Part shown: one piece after another, positions 1-6,353 of the stretch
Numbering within the stretch: position 1 is the first letter of the stretch
Layout of the letters: every line of letters begins with the position of its first letter
Assembly: GCA_028696755.1 (NCBI GenBank)
Contig: JAQVGK010000049.1
Location: 1-12,086 of the forward strand
Source of the DNA: Bacteroidales bacterium
Lineage (GTDB): Bacteria; Bacteroidota; Bacteroidia; Bacteroidales; ML635J-15
Length of the DNA stretch: 12,086 nt
Direction: 5' to 3'
The notes under the pieces: generated by a model
Told to the model about the DNA's origin: nothing
Databases searched by the model: none
The model's input: the letters and a program-made list of their open reading frames with translations, nothing else
Position numbers and translations under genes: made by a program

Positions 1-645
1 TGTTTCGATAAGTGGCATTCCCAAACGATCGGTTTTATAAATTCTCCAGTGACCGATATCGCTAATTTCGCGACAAGAGTCCTCTTCGATACTTAATTGA
101 ATCAATCTTACCTTTTTGTTGCGAAGTTGAATTTCGCCTTCAACACCAAGAATTGCAGTACGTTGGAACCCAGTTGGAATACTTCCGTCGAGATACTGCT
201 TGCGGGTAATATGAACCTCTCCAACAACATTAAACTTTGAAAGAATGGTAATTTCCAAAGCGATATCCAAAGCCTGACGATTAATTAGAAACGGTGGAGT
301 ATCATCAACTTCGTAAGTACATGCATTCTCGTTGTTGATTCGATATATGATGTTCTTTTTTGTTTTAAACTCCATAAGTGCAGTTCCGTCGTACTCTCCA
401 AGCTCGCTAAGAGTTGGACGCATGTGGCGGATAACCTCAGCGTCATAATCATCATGCTTGTGGAAAATTCCAGCCGGACAATGGCAGAAAAGTTTTTTCT
501 CTGTTAATAACTGTTGGTGAACTTCGAGTCCCGACATAAACCCGATACGGTTGTAATCGTCCTGTGTAGCTTCTTTGCGCGGCACGTATCCGATCTTCTT
601 CAGTGTTGCAAGATAGTTGCTGTAAGGATCAAACTGATTTTTCAT
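1..645 (-). CDS. gatE: Glu-tRNA(Gln) amidotransferase, GatE/GatB family, GatE-like (N-terminal part; runs off window)
   Basis: The minus-strand reading frame is open from the ATG at 645 to base 1 (215 codons, no stop), so the C-terminus lies outside the window. The family transfers an amide to Glu-tRNA(Gln), first phosphorylating the glutamate; GatB/GatE is the tRNA-binding kinase subunit. Visible motifs are GLEVHQQL at residues 39-46 (E41 and H43 match the metal-binding positions of GatB/E), a Cys pair in LFCHCP (52-57), RPTLSELGE (76-84), the EVDDTPP loop (112-118), DGS..TGFQRT (153-163) and TDRLGMPLIET (205-215). HQQL, the CxC pair and RPTLSELGE point to the GatE branch rather than bacterial GatB, where I would expect HVQL and an FxGxPNT-like stretch. 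GatE works with the asparaginase-like GatD, which is not in view. The start is supported by a promoter about 30 bp upstream. GatE versus an unusual GatB is the main uncertainty. Confidence 0.85.
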   Translation of the reverse strand, partial: MKNQFDPYSNYLATLKKIGYVPRKEATQDDYNRIGFMSGLEVHQQLLTEKKLFCHCPAGIFHKHDDYDAEVIRHMRPTLSELGEYDGTALMEFKTKKNIIYRINNENACTYEVDDTPPFLINRQALDIALEITILSKFNVVGEVHITRKQYLDGSIPTGFQRTAILGVEGEIQLRNKKVRLIQLSIEEDSCREISDIGHWRIYKTDRLGMPLIET

Positions 646-676
646 TATCGTGTAGTGTTTAATTTTTTTATGGCAC

Positions 677-708
677 CAAATTTATATTTTGTTTGGGACA
701 AAAGCAAA
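677..708 (-). promoter_or_regulatory. Bacteroidota-type promoter for the gatE-like gene
   Basis: On the minus strand a TTTG box (705-708) lies exactly 20 bp upstream of TAAATTTG (677-684), which matches the TAnnTTTG -7 consensus of the Bacteroidota primary sigma factor. Transcription would begin near 669-671 and leave a leader of about 25 nt before the ATG at 645. This is the best promoter match in the window. Confidence 0.7.
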
Positions 709-1100
709 ATATATTTTTCAACTTTGAAAAAAGTGCCTAAAATGACTAGCGCGGTGCAGTGATCCGCTAGCTAGCGGACGAACACTTCGGTGCGTACTAA
801 GGGTGAGAACAGAATTTGTCTATCATTTTGTTTTTGGGATCTTTTCAACGTTTCCATAACCGCTAGGGCGGATGATGGAAAGTTAAAAAAGATTATGCAA
901 AGTTCTAGACTTTGCATTGTCGGTAAAAAATATTTAATTCTATTGCAATTGTTTTGGAGGCAATGCAAACGTCGGTGAAGAAGTAAAATTGCCTAACACT
1001 ACCTTTAAACTTGCATGCAAGACAATGGTAGGGTATCGTGTGATACCAACAGAAGAACGGTTCGTCAGCTAGCTAGCGAATAACCGCATCGCAATAGAAC

Positions 1101-1128
1101 AACCGAACCGCCAACTGGCGGTGAGCTC
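1101..1128. repeat. 28-bp repeat with CCGCC-AACT-GGCGG hairpin, copy 1
   Basis: It begins AACCGAACCG and ends GGTGAGCTCA. The core is a perfect 5-bp stem (1108-1112 with 1117-1121) and a 4-nt loop. The same 28 bp recur without change at 1361-1388. In both places a segment with reverse-complement pieces (CGGTTCG, GCTCACC) follows within 60 bp. Confidence 0.7.
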
Positions 1129-1192
1129 AGCAAAGCTAATCGAACAATAGAACAATAGAACGGTTCGACGCAAAGCTCACCGCATCGCATTT

Positions 1193-1280
1193 GAACATTT
1201 GAACATTAGAACATTAGAACAATAGAACAATAGAACATTAGAACAATAGAACAATAGAACAATAGAACAATAGAACAAAA
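1193..1280. repeat. Octamer tandem array, 11 units
   Basis: Eleven consecutive 8-mers, all starting GAAC and ending ATTT, ATTA, AATA or AAAA. The period of 8 never slips. Because 8 is not a multiple of 3, the array is not coding in any sustained frame. The last unit (GAACAAAA) runs into the first copy of the 57-76 bp repeat. Related short runs of the same octamer occur between most other repeats in 1090-2180. Confidence 0.9.
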
Positions 1281-1352
1281 AGGCTGCACCAAGCTAAATC
1301 CAGGCAATATCCCTCCTTAGCCTCAGCCTCAGCCTTAGCCTAGAAAGTGAAC
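1277..1352. repeat. AAAAGGCTGC...GTGAAC repeat, copy 1 (76 bp)
   Basis: The unit starts AAAAGGCTGC, continues AAGCTAAATCCAGGCAATAT, then a run of AGCCTC/AGCCTT hexamers, and ends CTAGAAAGTGAAC. Copies 2 and 3 are at 1901-1975 and 2001-2057. Copies differ mainly in hexamer number, as expected from slippage within a minisatellite. Confidence 0.8.
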
Positions 1353-1360
1353 ATTAGAAC

Positions 1361-1388
1361 AACCGAACCGCCAACTGGCGGTGAGCTC
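1361..1388. repeat. 28-bp repeat with CCGCC-AACT-GGCGG hairpin, copy 2
   Basis: Identical to 1101-1128. It is again followed by octamer units (GAACATTA, GAACAATA) and then a GAACGGTTCG...CTCACCGCATCGCAT segment, so the whole block of about 90 bp appears duplicated. Confidence 0.7.
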
Positions 1389-1463
1389 AACGAAGTTAAT
1401 AGAACATTAGAACAATAGAACGGTTCGGCTAAACGCTCACCGCATCGCATTAGAACAATAGAA

Positions 1464-1488
1464 GCGATGCGCTGAGTTTATCGAAGCG
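1464..1488. repeat. REP-like hairpin, CTGAG...TCGAAG type, copy 1
   Basis: GCGATGCGCTGAG is followed by TTTA and TCGAAGCG. This resembles the widespread bacterial intergenic motif CTGAG-n-TCGAAG, which can fold as a small hairpin. A near-identical copy is at 1741-1765 and a more diverged one at 1531-1551. Confidence 0.55.
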
Positions 1489-1530
1489 TAAGAACAATTT
1501 GTGCAGGATTCAGAATTACTTGCGTGCGTT

Positions 1531-1551
1531 GCACTGAGTTGAATCGAAGTG
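1531..1551. repeat. REP-like hairpin, CTGAG...TCGAAG type, copy 2
   Basis: GCACTGAGTTGAATCGAAGT keeps the CTGAG and TCGAAG halves with flanking CACT and AGTG that can pair. It sits 27 bp upstream of the three-hairpin element at 1578-1665. Confidence 0.5.
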
Positions 1552-1577
1552 AGCCCTGCGGGGTTTTGCAGCTCTTT

Positions 1578-1665
1578 CAGGCTGAAGGCCTGATTTATTT
1601 CAACCTGATGCACCAGCATCAGGTTGATAGATATAAATACCACTGGAGCGCTGTTGGCGCGGCTT
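1578..1665. repeat. Three-hairpin element, left-region copy 1
   Basis: Hairpin 1 is CAGGC/GCCTG (1578-1592). Hairpin 2 is a perfect 11-bp stem, CAACCTGATGC with GCATCAGGTTG, loop ACCA (1601-1626). Hairpin 3 is GCGCT/GGCGC (1648-1660) with one T-G pair. The order, spacing and the AT-rich link between hairpins 2 and 3 resemble the elements of the right-hand array, though the sequences differ. A diverged copy is at 2208-2294. Confidence 0.65.
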
Positions 1666-1716
1666 AAATGTAAAATACTAGAAAAGTACGACCTGAAAAT
1701 AAAGTAGAATTCTATG

Positions 1717-1785
1717 TTCTCTATGGTTTTTGTCCGTTAGGCGATGCGCTGAGTGAGTCGAAGCGACATAAATATCCATAGAGAA
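1717..1785. repeat. 10-bp inverted repeat enclosing a REP-like hairpin
   Basis: The arms TTCTCTATGG (1717-1726) and CCATAGAGAA (1776-1785) are perfect reverse complements. Between them lies the REP-like CTGAG...TCGAAG sequence (1741-1765). The whole could form one 69-nt stem-loop and resembles a small non-autonomous element. No target duplication is obvious. Confidence 0.55.
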
Positions 1786-1900
1786 TTTTGTTTAAATGCA
1801 ATCCGATTCCGCGTTAGCGGATATACAATAGAACAATCGAACGGTTCGGCTTCGCTCACCGCACCGCATTATAACAACCGAACAATCGAATAATAGAACA

Positions 1901-1975
1901 AAAAGGCTGCAATAAGCTAAATCCAGGCAATATGCCTCCTTAGCCTTAGCCTCAGCCTTAGCCTAGAAAGTGAAC
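1901..1975. repeat. AAAAGGCTGC...GTGAAC repeat, copy 2 (75 bp)
   Basis: Nearly identical to 1277-1352, with small changes near the start (AATAAG for ACCAAG) and TATGCCTCC for TATCCCTCC. It keeps the longer hexamer run. It lies 25 bp from copy 3, separated by octamer-like units. Confidence 0.8.
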
Positions 1976-2000
1976 AATAGAACAGTAGAACAAAAGAGCA

Positions 2001-2057
2001 AAAAGGCTGCACTAAGCTAAATCCAGGCAATATGCCTCCTTAGCCTAGAAAGTGAAC
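2001..2057. repeat. AAAAGGCTGC...GTGAAC repeat, copy 3 (57 bp)
   Basis: Same unit as 1901-1975 but with the variable AGCCTY run collapsed to a single TAGCCTAG. It leads directly into the second octamer array. Confidence 0.8.
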
Positions 2058-2178
2058 ATTAGAACATTTGAACAATCGAACAATCGAACATTTGAACAAT
2101 CGAACAATCGAACATTTGAACAATCGAACAATCGAATTAAGAACAATCGAATTAAGAACAATCGAATTAAGAACAATT
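2054..2178. repeat. Octamer array with higher-order 24-bp and 15-bp periods
   Basis: It starts with GAACATTA. Then the triplet GAACATTT-GAACAATC-GAACAATC is repeated three times (24-bp period, 2062-2133). Next, GAATTAA alternates with GAACAATC (15-bp period, 2134-2170), ending in GAACAATT. The nested periods show that growth occurred by copying blocks of units and not only single octamers. Confidence 0.9.
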
Positions 2179-2207
2179 GGTGCAGAGCATATCATTTGTA
2201 GTATCTT

Positions 2208-2294
2208 CAGGCTAAAAGCCAGATTTATTTCAACCTGATACGCCAGCGTCTGGTTGATAAATGCAAATACGCTTGAGCGCTGAAAGCGTGGCTT
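2208..2294. repeat. Three-hairpin element, left-region copy 2
   Basis: A diverged copy of 1578-1665 in the same orientation. Hairpin 1 is GGCT-AAA-AGCC (2210-2220). Hairpin 2 is an imperfect stem starting CAACC and ending GGTTG (2231-2255), with a mismatch and bulge. Hairpin 3 is GCGCT-GAA-AGCGT (2277-2289). The link TTTATTTCAACCTGAT is shared with copy 1. Confidence 0.6.
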
Positions 2295-2320
2295 AAAAAA
2301 TATCAGTCGAACAAAAATGC

Positions 2321-2388
2321 TAATTTCTTCATTCCATTGATGATTTTAATACAAATTTCTTCATTTGATTGAAGATTTTAAAGTATTT
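2321..2388. repeat. 68-bp direct repeat flanking the ATPase gene (3' side of gene)
   Basis: It aligns without gaps to 3546-3613 with about eight mismatches by eye. Each copy consists of two tandem units of about 31 bp with a dyad (TTTCTTCATT...ATTGAAGA, then TTTTAA). This copy reaches two bases into the stop codon of the ATPase gene, so the repeat ends exactly at the gene. Confidence 0.8.
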
Positions 2389-3514
2389 ATATTGATAAAT
2401 CCAGGAAATTCATCCGGTTTACAACTAGAAATTCTGCATCGGGATATTGCGCTTGAAATGATGCAGGAATTTTAGCCTTTTTATCTCCCCACTTGAATTC
2501 GTAGGCGCGAATGTATCCGTTATGCTCTTCAACTAAATCTATTTCTTGACCAGAATATGTACGCCAAAAATAAAAGTTTGCAGGTTCTCTCCTATTATTT
2601 CTAAATTTAATTCGTTCGCTTATTAAAAAACTTTCCCATAATGCTCCAATATCATTGCGGAGATGTGAGGGTCTAAAATCGCCAATAACCGCATTACGAA
2701 TTCCATTATCATAAAAATACCATTTGCTTGATTTGCTTATTTCTTTACGTGGATTGGATGAAAAAGCAGGTAATTTAAAAATAACAAAGGTTTTTGAGAG
2801 TAAATCAAGATATTTTTCGACCGTATTCCTACTAAGAGACAATTGTCTTCCAAGCTCTTCGTAAGAAACTTCGCTTCCAGTTTGAAAAGAAATTAATCGT
2901 AACAGATCCCTCATCTTTCCAGAATTTTTTATCCCATCAATCATCAATATATCTTTCAACAAATATGAGTTGGCAATTTCGTTAAGGTACAACTGTTTTT
3001 TAACATAATCTGAGATTGACGACAGTTCGGGATATGAGCCATAAATCAATCTTTCTTCTAGATTCTGTATTAACGCAATGCGCGTCTCCTTATCTAAAAG
3101 CTCATTTTGAGAAAAAGGGAACAGTTTGAAAGTATAAGACCTGCCAACCAAAGGTTCTCCAGTGGAATTTTGCAAATCAAATGCTGAAGATCCCGAAACT
3201 AATACAGCAACATCTTTTATTCCGTCAACAATAAGTTTTAAAATTTTACCTATTTCAGGAATACTCTGAGCCTCATCAATTACCAATAAATCAGTTCCGG
3301 CTAGAAGTTGACGGTAATTTAAAACAGTTCTTTCTGACAGTAATGCCGAGGTTGTAAAATCCTCACCGTTTAAAACCGAAACTTTTCCTTTATATCGAGA
3401 GACTAACTGCTCCAGCAAAACAGTTTTACCAACCCTTCTGGCTCCATAAATCAAAATTACTTTTCCGGAAACAAGTTCCTCAAAAATCCTATCTTCAATT
3501 TCTCGTTTCAGCAT
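2387..3514 (-). CDS. AAA+ family ATPase with C-terminal DUF4143 domain
   Basis: A 375-residue protein from the ATG at 3514. An in-frame TTG at 3538 would add eight residues but lies inside the likely -7 promoter box, so the ATG is preferred. Walker A is GARRVGKT (24-31) and Walker B is LLVIDE (76-81). A SGSS segment near 107-110 and EPLVGR near 120-125 are typical of the AAA_14 domain. YGSYPEL (158-164) and a winged-helix-like segment (about 201-247) follow. The C-terminal DUF4143 region has Y-W-R..SG.EID...EFKW, with E324, D326, E339 and K341 in the pattern of a PD-(D/E)XK nuclease-like fold. Length and domain order are normal for the family, so it looks intact. Such ATPases are multicopy in many Bacteroidota and archaea. 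Their role is not established; DNA mobility or toxin-antitoxin-like roles are only suggestions. The gene is bracketed by 68-bp direct repeats. Confidence 0.93.
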   Translation of the reverse strand: MLKREIEDRIFEELVSGKVILIYGARRVGKTVLLEQLVSRYKGKVSVLNGEDFTTSALLSERTVLNYRQLLAGTDLLVIDEAQSIPEIGKILKLIVDGIKDVAVLVSGSSAFDLQNSTGEPLVGRSYTFKLFPFSQNELLDKETRIALIQNLEERLIYGSYPELSSISDYVKKQLYLNEIANSYLLKDILMIDGIKNSGKMRDLLRLISFQTGSEVSYEELGRQLSLSRNTVEKYLDLLSKTFVIFKLPAFSSNPRKEISKSSKWYFYDNGIRNAVIGDFRPSHLRNDIGALWESFLISERIKFRNNRREPANFYFWRTYSGQEIDLVEEHNGYIRAYEFKWGDKKAKIPASFQAQYPDAEFLVVNRMNFLDLSI

Positions 3515-3535
3515 AAAAATATCATTATATTTTTG

Positions 3536-3543
3536 CAAATATA
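3536..3543 (-). promoter_or_regulatory. Probable -7 box of the ATPase gene
   Basis: On the minus strand this reads TATATTTG, matching TAnnTTTG, 21 bp upstream of the ATG at 3514. No TTTG is seen at the expected 19-21 bp further upstream; the dyad repeat occupies that space. A regulator binding the dyad, or a weak -33 element, is possible. The box also argues against the TTG at 3538 as start codon. Confidence 0.45.
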
Positions 3544-3545
3544 GC

Positions 3546-3613
3546 GAAATTCTTCATTCAATTGAAGAATTTAATACAAATTTCTTCATTTGATTGAAGT
3601 TTTTAAAGAATTT
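3546..3613. repeat. 68-bp direct repeat flanking the ATPase gene (5' side of gene)
   Basis: The partner of 2321-2388. It contains a perfect 8-bp stem with arms ATTCTTCA (3549-3556) and TGAAGAAT (3563-3570), and a second TTCTTCA...TGAAG dyad about 31 bp on. It lies directly upstream of the promoter box, so it could be an operator as well as a cassette boundary. The rest of the gap to 3783 is AT-rich and shows nothing further. Confidence 0.8.
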
Positions 3614-3783
3614 TTAGAATCACACAAAATACTATTGCAAAATTTGACTTAATAAACCTCTATAACTTCGCAAGATGCATTAAATTACGAACATATTAAC
3701 CTTGGCATGAGTTAAAAATAAGCACAAAAGAGAAACGCAGAAGTTCAAAAATTACATCACAAAGAAATGAAATGTAAATTGTA

Positions 3784-4269
3784 CTATTTACTCAAACACA
3801 AATAACTATTAAATCTACTTTCAAGCTGCTCATATGCGTCGTTAAACCACCTTAATAATTCCAGCTTTTTCTTTTGCGACTCTTTTGACTCGTCTTCACC
3901 AATATTAACTAAAATAATCGAATTATCAATAACTTCATCAATAAATTTAACAATATCAGTATCAAACAAAAACGAACAATGCTTACGCACTCTACTAAGG
4001 TTCGAAATTTTAACTCTTGTAGTTGTTGCCTCGGCAATTAAATCATGAATAAAGCTGCTTAAAATCTGGTAATGCGAAATTCTCAACTTAAAAAGTTCTA
4101 TTTTCTGACTTTTTAACTCCAAGGCAGTTGATTGCTTATCGATTTTAGAACTAAGCCTAATCTGAAAAACAAGAATAACAATCGTGCAAAAACTAAAAAA
4201 ATATTCAAAAAAATTTTTAAATAAAATTGAGCCAAAATCTGTAATAAATGTAAAACAAACTTGTTCCAT
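3784..4269 (-). CDS. Small single-pass membrane protein of unknown function
   Basis: A 161-residue product from the ATG at 4269. An in-frame TTG at 4293 would give 169 residues and shorten the gap to the upstream gene from 38 to 14 nt; neither start has a clear ribosome binding site. Residues about 20-37 form one hydrophobic membrane segment (FFEYFFSFCTIVILVFQI). A charged helical, probably coiled-coil stretch follows (about 40-75, with SSKIDKQSTALELKSQKIEL), and then a mixed helical domain rich in Lys and Glu. The soluble part probably faces the cytoplasm. I recognise no named family. The layout of an N-terminal anchor, coiled coil and small helical domain is common in accessory and defence-island proteins, but that is only analogy. 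It follows the W-repeat gene on the same strand, most likely in one transcript. Confidence 0.7.
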   Translation of the reverse strand: MEQVCFTFITDFGSILFKNFFEYFFSFCTIVILVFQIRLSSKIDKQSTALELKSQKIELFKLRISHYQILSSFIHDLIAEATTTRVKISNLSRVRKHCSFLFDTDIVKFIDEVIDNSIILVNIGEDESKESQKKKLELLRWFNDAYEQLESRFNSYLCLSK

Positions 4270-4307
4270 AAAAAATAAGTTAAGTAATAACAATAAATGT
4301 TTAATAA

Positions 4308-6260
4308 TTACTCATTGCGCCAATTCCAATAAGCATCTTCATCTCCATCAAATGCACTATTCAGAGTTTCGTTATCCCAATCACGCTCTTGCTCATCAAA
4401 ATAAGCACGGTCAACCTCTTCTTGCAGTGCAAAAATTTCATATTTAAGATTATTAATCTTTCTCAGAGACTCAATATAATTTAATCTTTCAGTCGACATA
4501 CTATCGTAAGTGCTGAAATTTGCATTCTTTATTGCCCTAAACACGTCACTGCATAAACAAAAATCATTAACACGTTCGATCATTTTTAAAACAAATTTAT
4601 AATCCCTTTCAATAGCATCAATTACAGCTTCTTCTTTATTTGAATGAGGTGATATTTTACTACTAGCTGAATATATATACATCCGCTCGTTTCTATCTTG
4701 AAAAGGTATAGACTCAAGATAATCAATCTTGGCCTTGAGCTCTTCAATTATTTTATTATGGTCGGTTAAGAAATAAATTAAACGATCTTCTGAATAATCT
4801 TCTAACCAATGAATAAACTCCTCTCTATCAAAATATTTAAGTAAAAAGCCATTAAAAAAATCTGTATTTAAAGAATTATTATCAACACGACAGTTGTAAC
4901 TATAATATCCTATATAACAATTATCTTCATTTAAAATCCAACGGTCCATATACTTAAAGAATAATTCTGTTGACCATTTAACAAACGGATTTCTTGATAA
5001 AACATCAAACCTAACATAATTTAAATATTTATCAATTATTTCTTCATCCCATTCAATTATTGCCTTGCTGCACAAAATTTCCCAATTAATAATTCCACAA
5101 TAATCCTCTAAAATAGATTCTATATCATAATAAGAATTTGATTTCATAAACGAAACCCAATCCCATTCGTCCTTATATTTAAATAAAATATCGTCATCCC
5201 AATAAATTGTATCTAACCTGCTTAATTGGGCGACAGTAATTTCAGGGTAATCCAAAAGAAACTTTTCGAAGCCTTGTAAACTTAATATTAGTTCTCCACC
5301 TCTATAATAAAATATTTTATATAAATTATTTTCAGATTTTTCATAATTGCTCTGTGGTAAATAGTGGAACATTTTATTGAGATTAGAGTTTAACTCCAAT
5401 TTTCTAAAAACATTATACAGGTCATTAAACTCACAAATTACCTTTTCACATCGTTTACCACTTAAGTACACGTCATTATCTTTCTCAATTAAATTCTTTA
5501 TCTCAAATCTAAATAATCTTAGAAATTCATCTTCATCAATAAATTGCAAACAATTATTCACAAATTTCATGTCCCATTTAATTCGCCAACTATATTTATG
5601 TACTAAATATTTAGTCCATTGTATCGATTTATTTTTTGCAAAGAAATTCCAGTTTATTTTGCTTTCAAAACAATCAATCATTCTAAAATCCCACAGAACA
5701 TTTTCATTTTGTGATAAAAGATCCCAATCCCAAAATTCTTCAAACTCTTTTAGAACATCTATTTCATACTTAAAACATTCGCTAGTACTAAAAACTTTCC
5801 AATCAGAATTACATAAATCAATACTTCTTCGAATATCGGTAACAGTAAAATTAACGATTGATTTTTTAAATTTTATATTGGGATAATCCTTAATTAAAAT
5901 TAAATAGTCTTCCCAAGAAAAATTTATTAAGCTTTCCTCCAAATCTAAATTTGACCTGCTATCAATGTTAAGGTTTTGTAAAAATGCCAAATCCCAAATA
6001 AAACTTTTATTCTTGCGAAAAAAATCTGTATAAAGAATATCATCCTTACATTTAACAATAAGCTCCCTAGTCCATGAAATATTAGGATTTTCAATTAAAA
6101 GATCCAAATCAAGAATGTCATAAAATCTAACAATTTCATCGTCCTTAAAAGGGAATAAAGTTGATAGCATAATCACAAAATGATTTGCTAAATTCGTATT
6201 GTGAGGGAAAAACTTGCTTAATGTAAGTCTTTCATTCAAATGTTCATTAGATACAACCAT
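4308..6260 (-). CDS. Tryptophan-rich tandem-repeat protein of unknown function (650 residues)
   Basis: No named family is recognised. The protein has no signal peptide or membrane segment and is rich in Trp, Asp, Asn, Phe and Tyr. Diverged repeats of about 25 residues follow a pattern close to W-[DNE]-x-[LF]-[SA]-x-N-x-x-[IV]-x-W-[DST]-x-x-[LI]-x-x-K-Y, then a few residues to the next W. Clear units start near 52, 78, 179, 204, 393 and 418 (for example WDWDLLSQNENVLWD at 177-191 and VLSRNPFVKWS at 420-430). Weaker units fill 110-180 and 340-392, so a helical solenoid used for binding is likely. Residues about 495-650 differ: charged helices, a possible coiled coil at 590-620 and an acidic tail ending WNWRNE. 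The gene is more AT-rich than the neighbouring glycosidases, which suggests it is accessory. It begins 93 bp after the GH20 gene on the same strand, has no clear consensus promoter, and is followed by the small membrane protein gene. Confidence 0.85.
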   Translation of the reverse strand: MVVSNEHLNERLTLSKFFPHNTNLANHFVIMLSTLFPFKDDEIVRFYDILDLDLLIENPNISWTRELIVKCKDDILYTDFFRKNKSFIWDLAFLQNLNIDSRSNLDLEESLINFSWEDYLILIKDYPNIKFKKSIVNFTVTDIRRSIDLCNSDWKVFSTSECFKYEIDVLKEFEEFWDWDLLSQNENVLWDFRMIDCFESKINWNFFAKNKSIQWTKYLVHKYSWRIKWDMKFVNNCLQFIDEDEFLRLFRFEIKNLIEKDNDVYLSGKRCEKVICEFNDLYNVFRKLELNSNLNKMFHYLPQSNYEKSENNLYKIFYYRGGELILSLQGFEKFLLDYPEITVAQLSRLDTIYWDDDILFKYKDEWDWVSFMKSNSYYDIESILEDYCGIINWEILCSKAIIEWDEEIIDKYLNYVRFDVLSRNPFVKWSTELFFKYMDRWILNEDNCYIGYYSYNCRVDNNSLNTDFFNGFLLKYFDREEFIHWLEDYSEDRLIYFLTDHNKIIEELKAKIDYLESIPFQDRNERMYIYSASSKISPHSNKEEAVIDAIERDYKFVLKMIERVNDFCLCSDVFRAIKNANFSTYDSMSTERLNYIESLRKINNLKYEIFALQEEVDRAYFDEQERDWDNETLNSAFDGDEDAYWNWRNE

Positions 6261-6353
6261 ACAACAAGTTTATTAAAATACTAAATTCTAATTTTAACTT
6301 TATTTAAATGCGAAATTTAATAAAAATACTCAGAACTTTATATAAATTTCTTC

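Larger units (their letters stand above)
709..2320. other. Gene-free, repeat-dense intergenic region
   Basis: About 1.6 kb without a credible gene. The few open frames of 60-70 codons overlap repeats and have no recognisable protein features. It holds short palindromes (CCGCTAGCTAGCGG at 764-777; a 9-bp stem with arms ATGCAAAGT and ACTTTGCAT at 895-917; GGTATC-GTGT-GATACC at 1032-1047; TCCGC-GTTA-GCGGA at 1808-1821). It also holds four copies of a GAACGGTTCG...CGCATCGCA-like segment (near 1056-1093, 1157-1190, 1417-1450 and 1838-1870) and the repeat families listed separately. The unannotated part 778-1050 shows no coding signal and no clear repeat beyond the hairpins above. Confidence 0.75.

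Noticed and set aside
514..762. 82-codon plus-strand frame
   Set aside because: Mostly antisense to the GatE-like gene and its promoter; no recognisable protein features.
771..978. Overlapping open frames of 62-65 codons on both strands
   Set aside because: They overlap each other, contain hairpin sequence, show no motif or plausible start context, and fall in a repeat-rich gap.
1437..1643. 68-codon minus-strand frame
   Set aside because: It reads through REP-like and three-hairpin repeats and has no coding character.
3515..3538. TTG start of the ATPase at 3538
   Set aside because: It overlaps a TAnnTTTG promoter box, and the ATG at 3514 gives the N-terminus usual for the family.
4270..4293. 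TTG start of the small membrane protein at 4293
   Set aside because: Not excluded, but a standard ATG lies eight codons downstream, still ahead of the membrane segment; no ribosome binding site favours the TTG.
5377..5886. 169-codon plus-strand frame inside the W-repeat gene
   Set aside because: A shadow of the minus-strand 650-residue gene: low-complexity Ser/Leu/Phe composition typical of antisense AT-rich reading.
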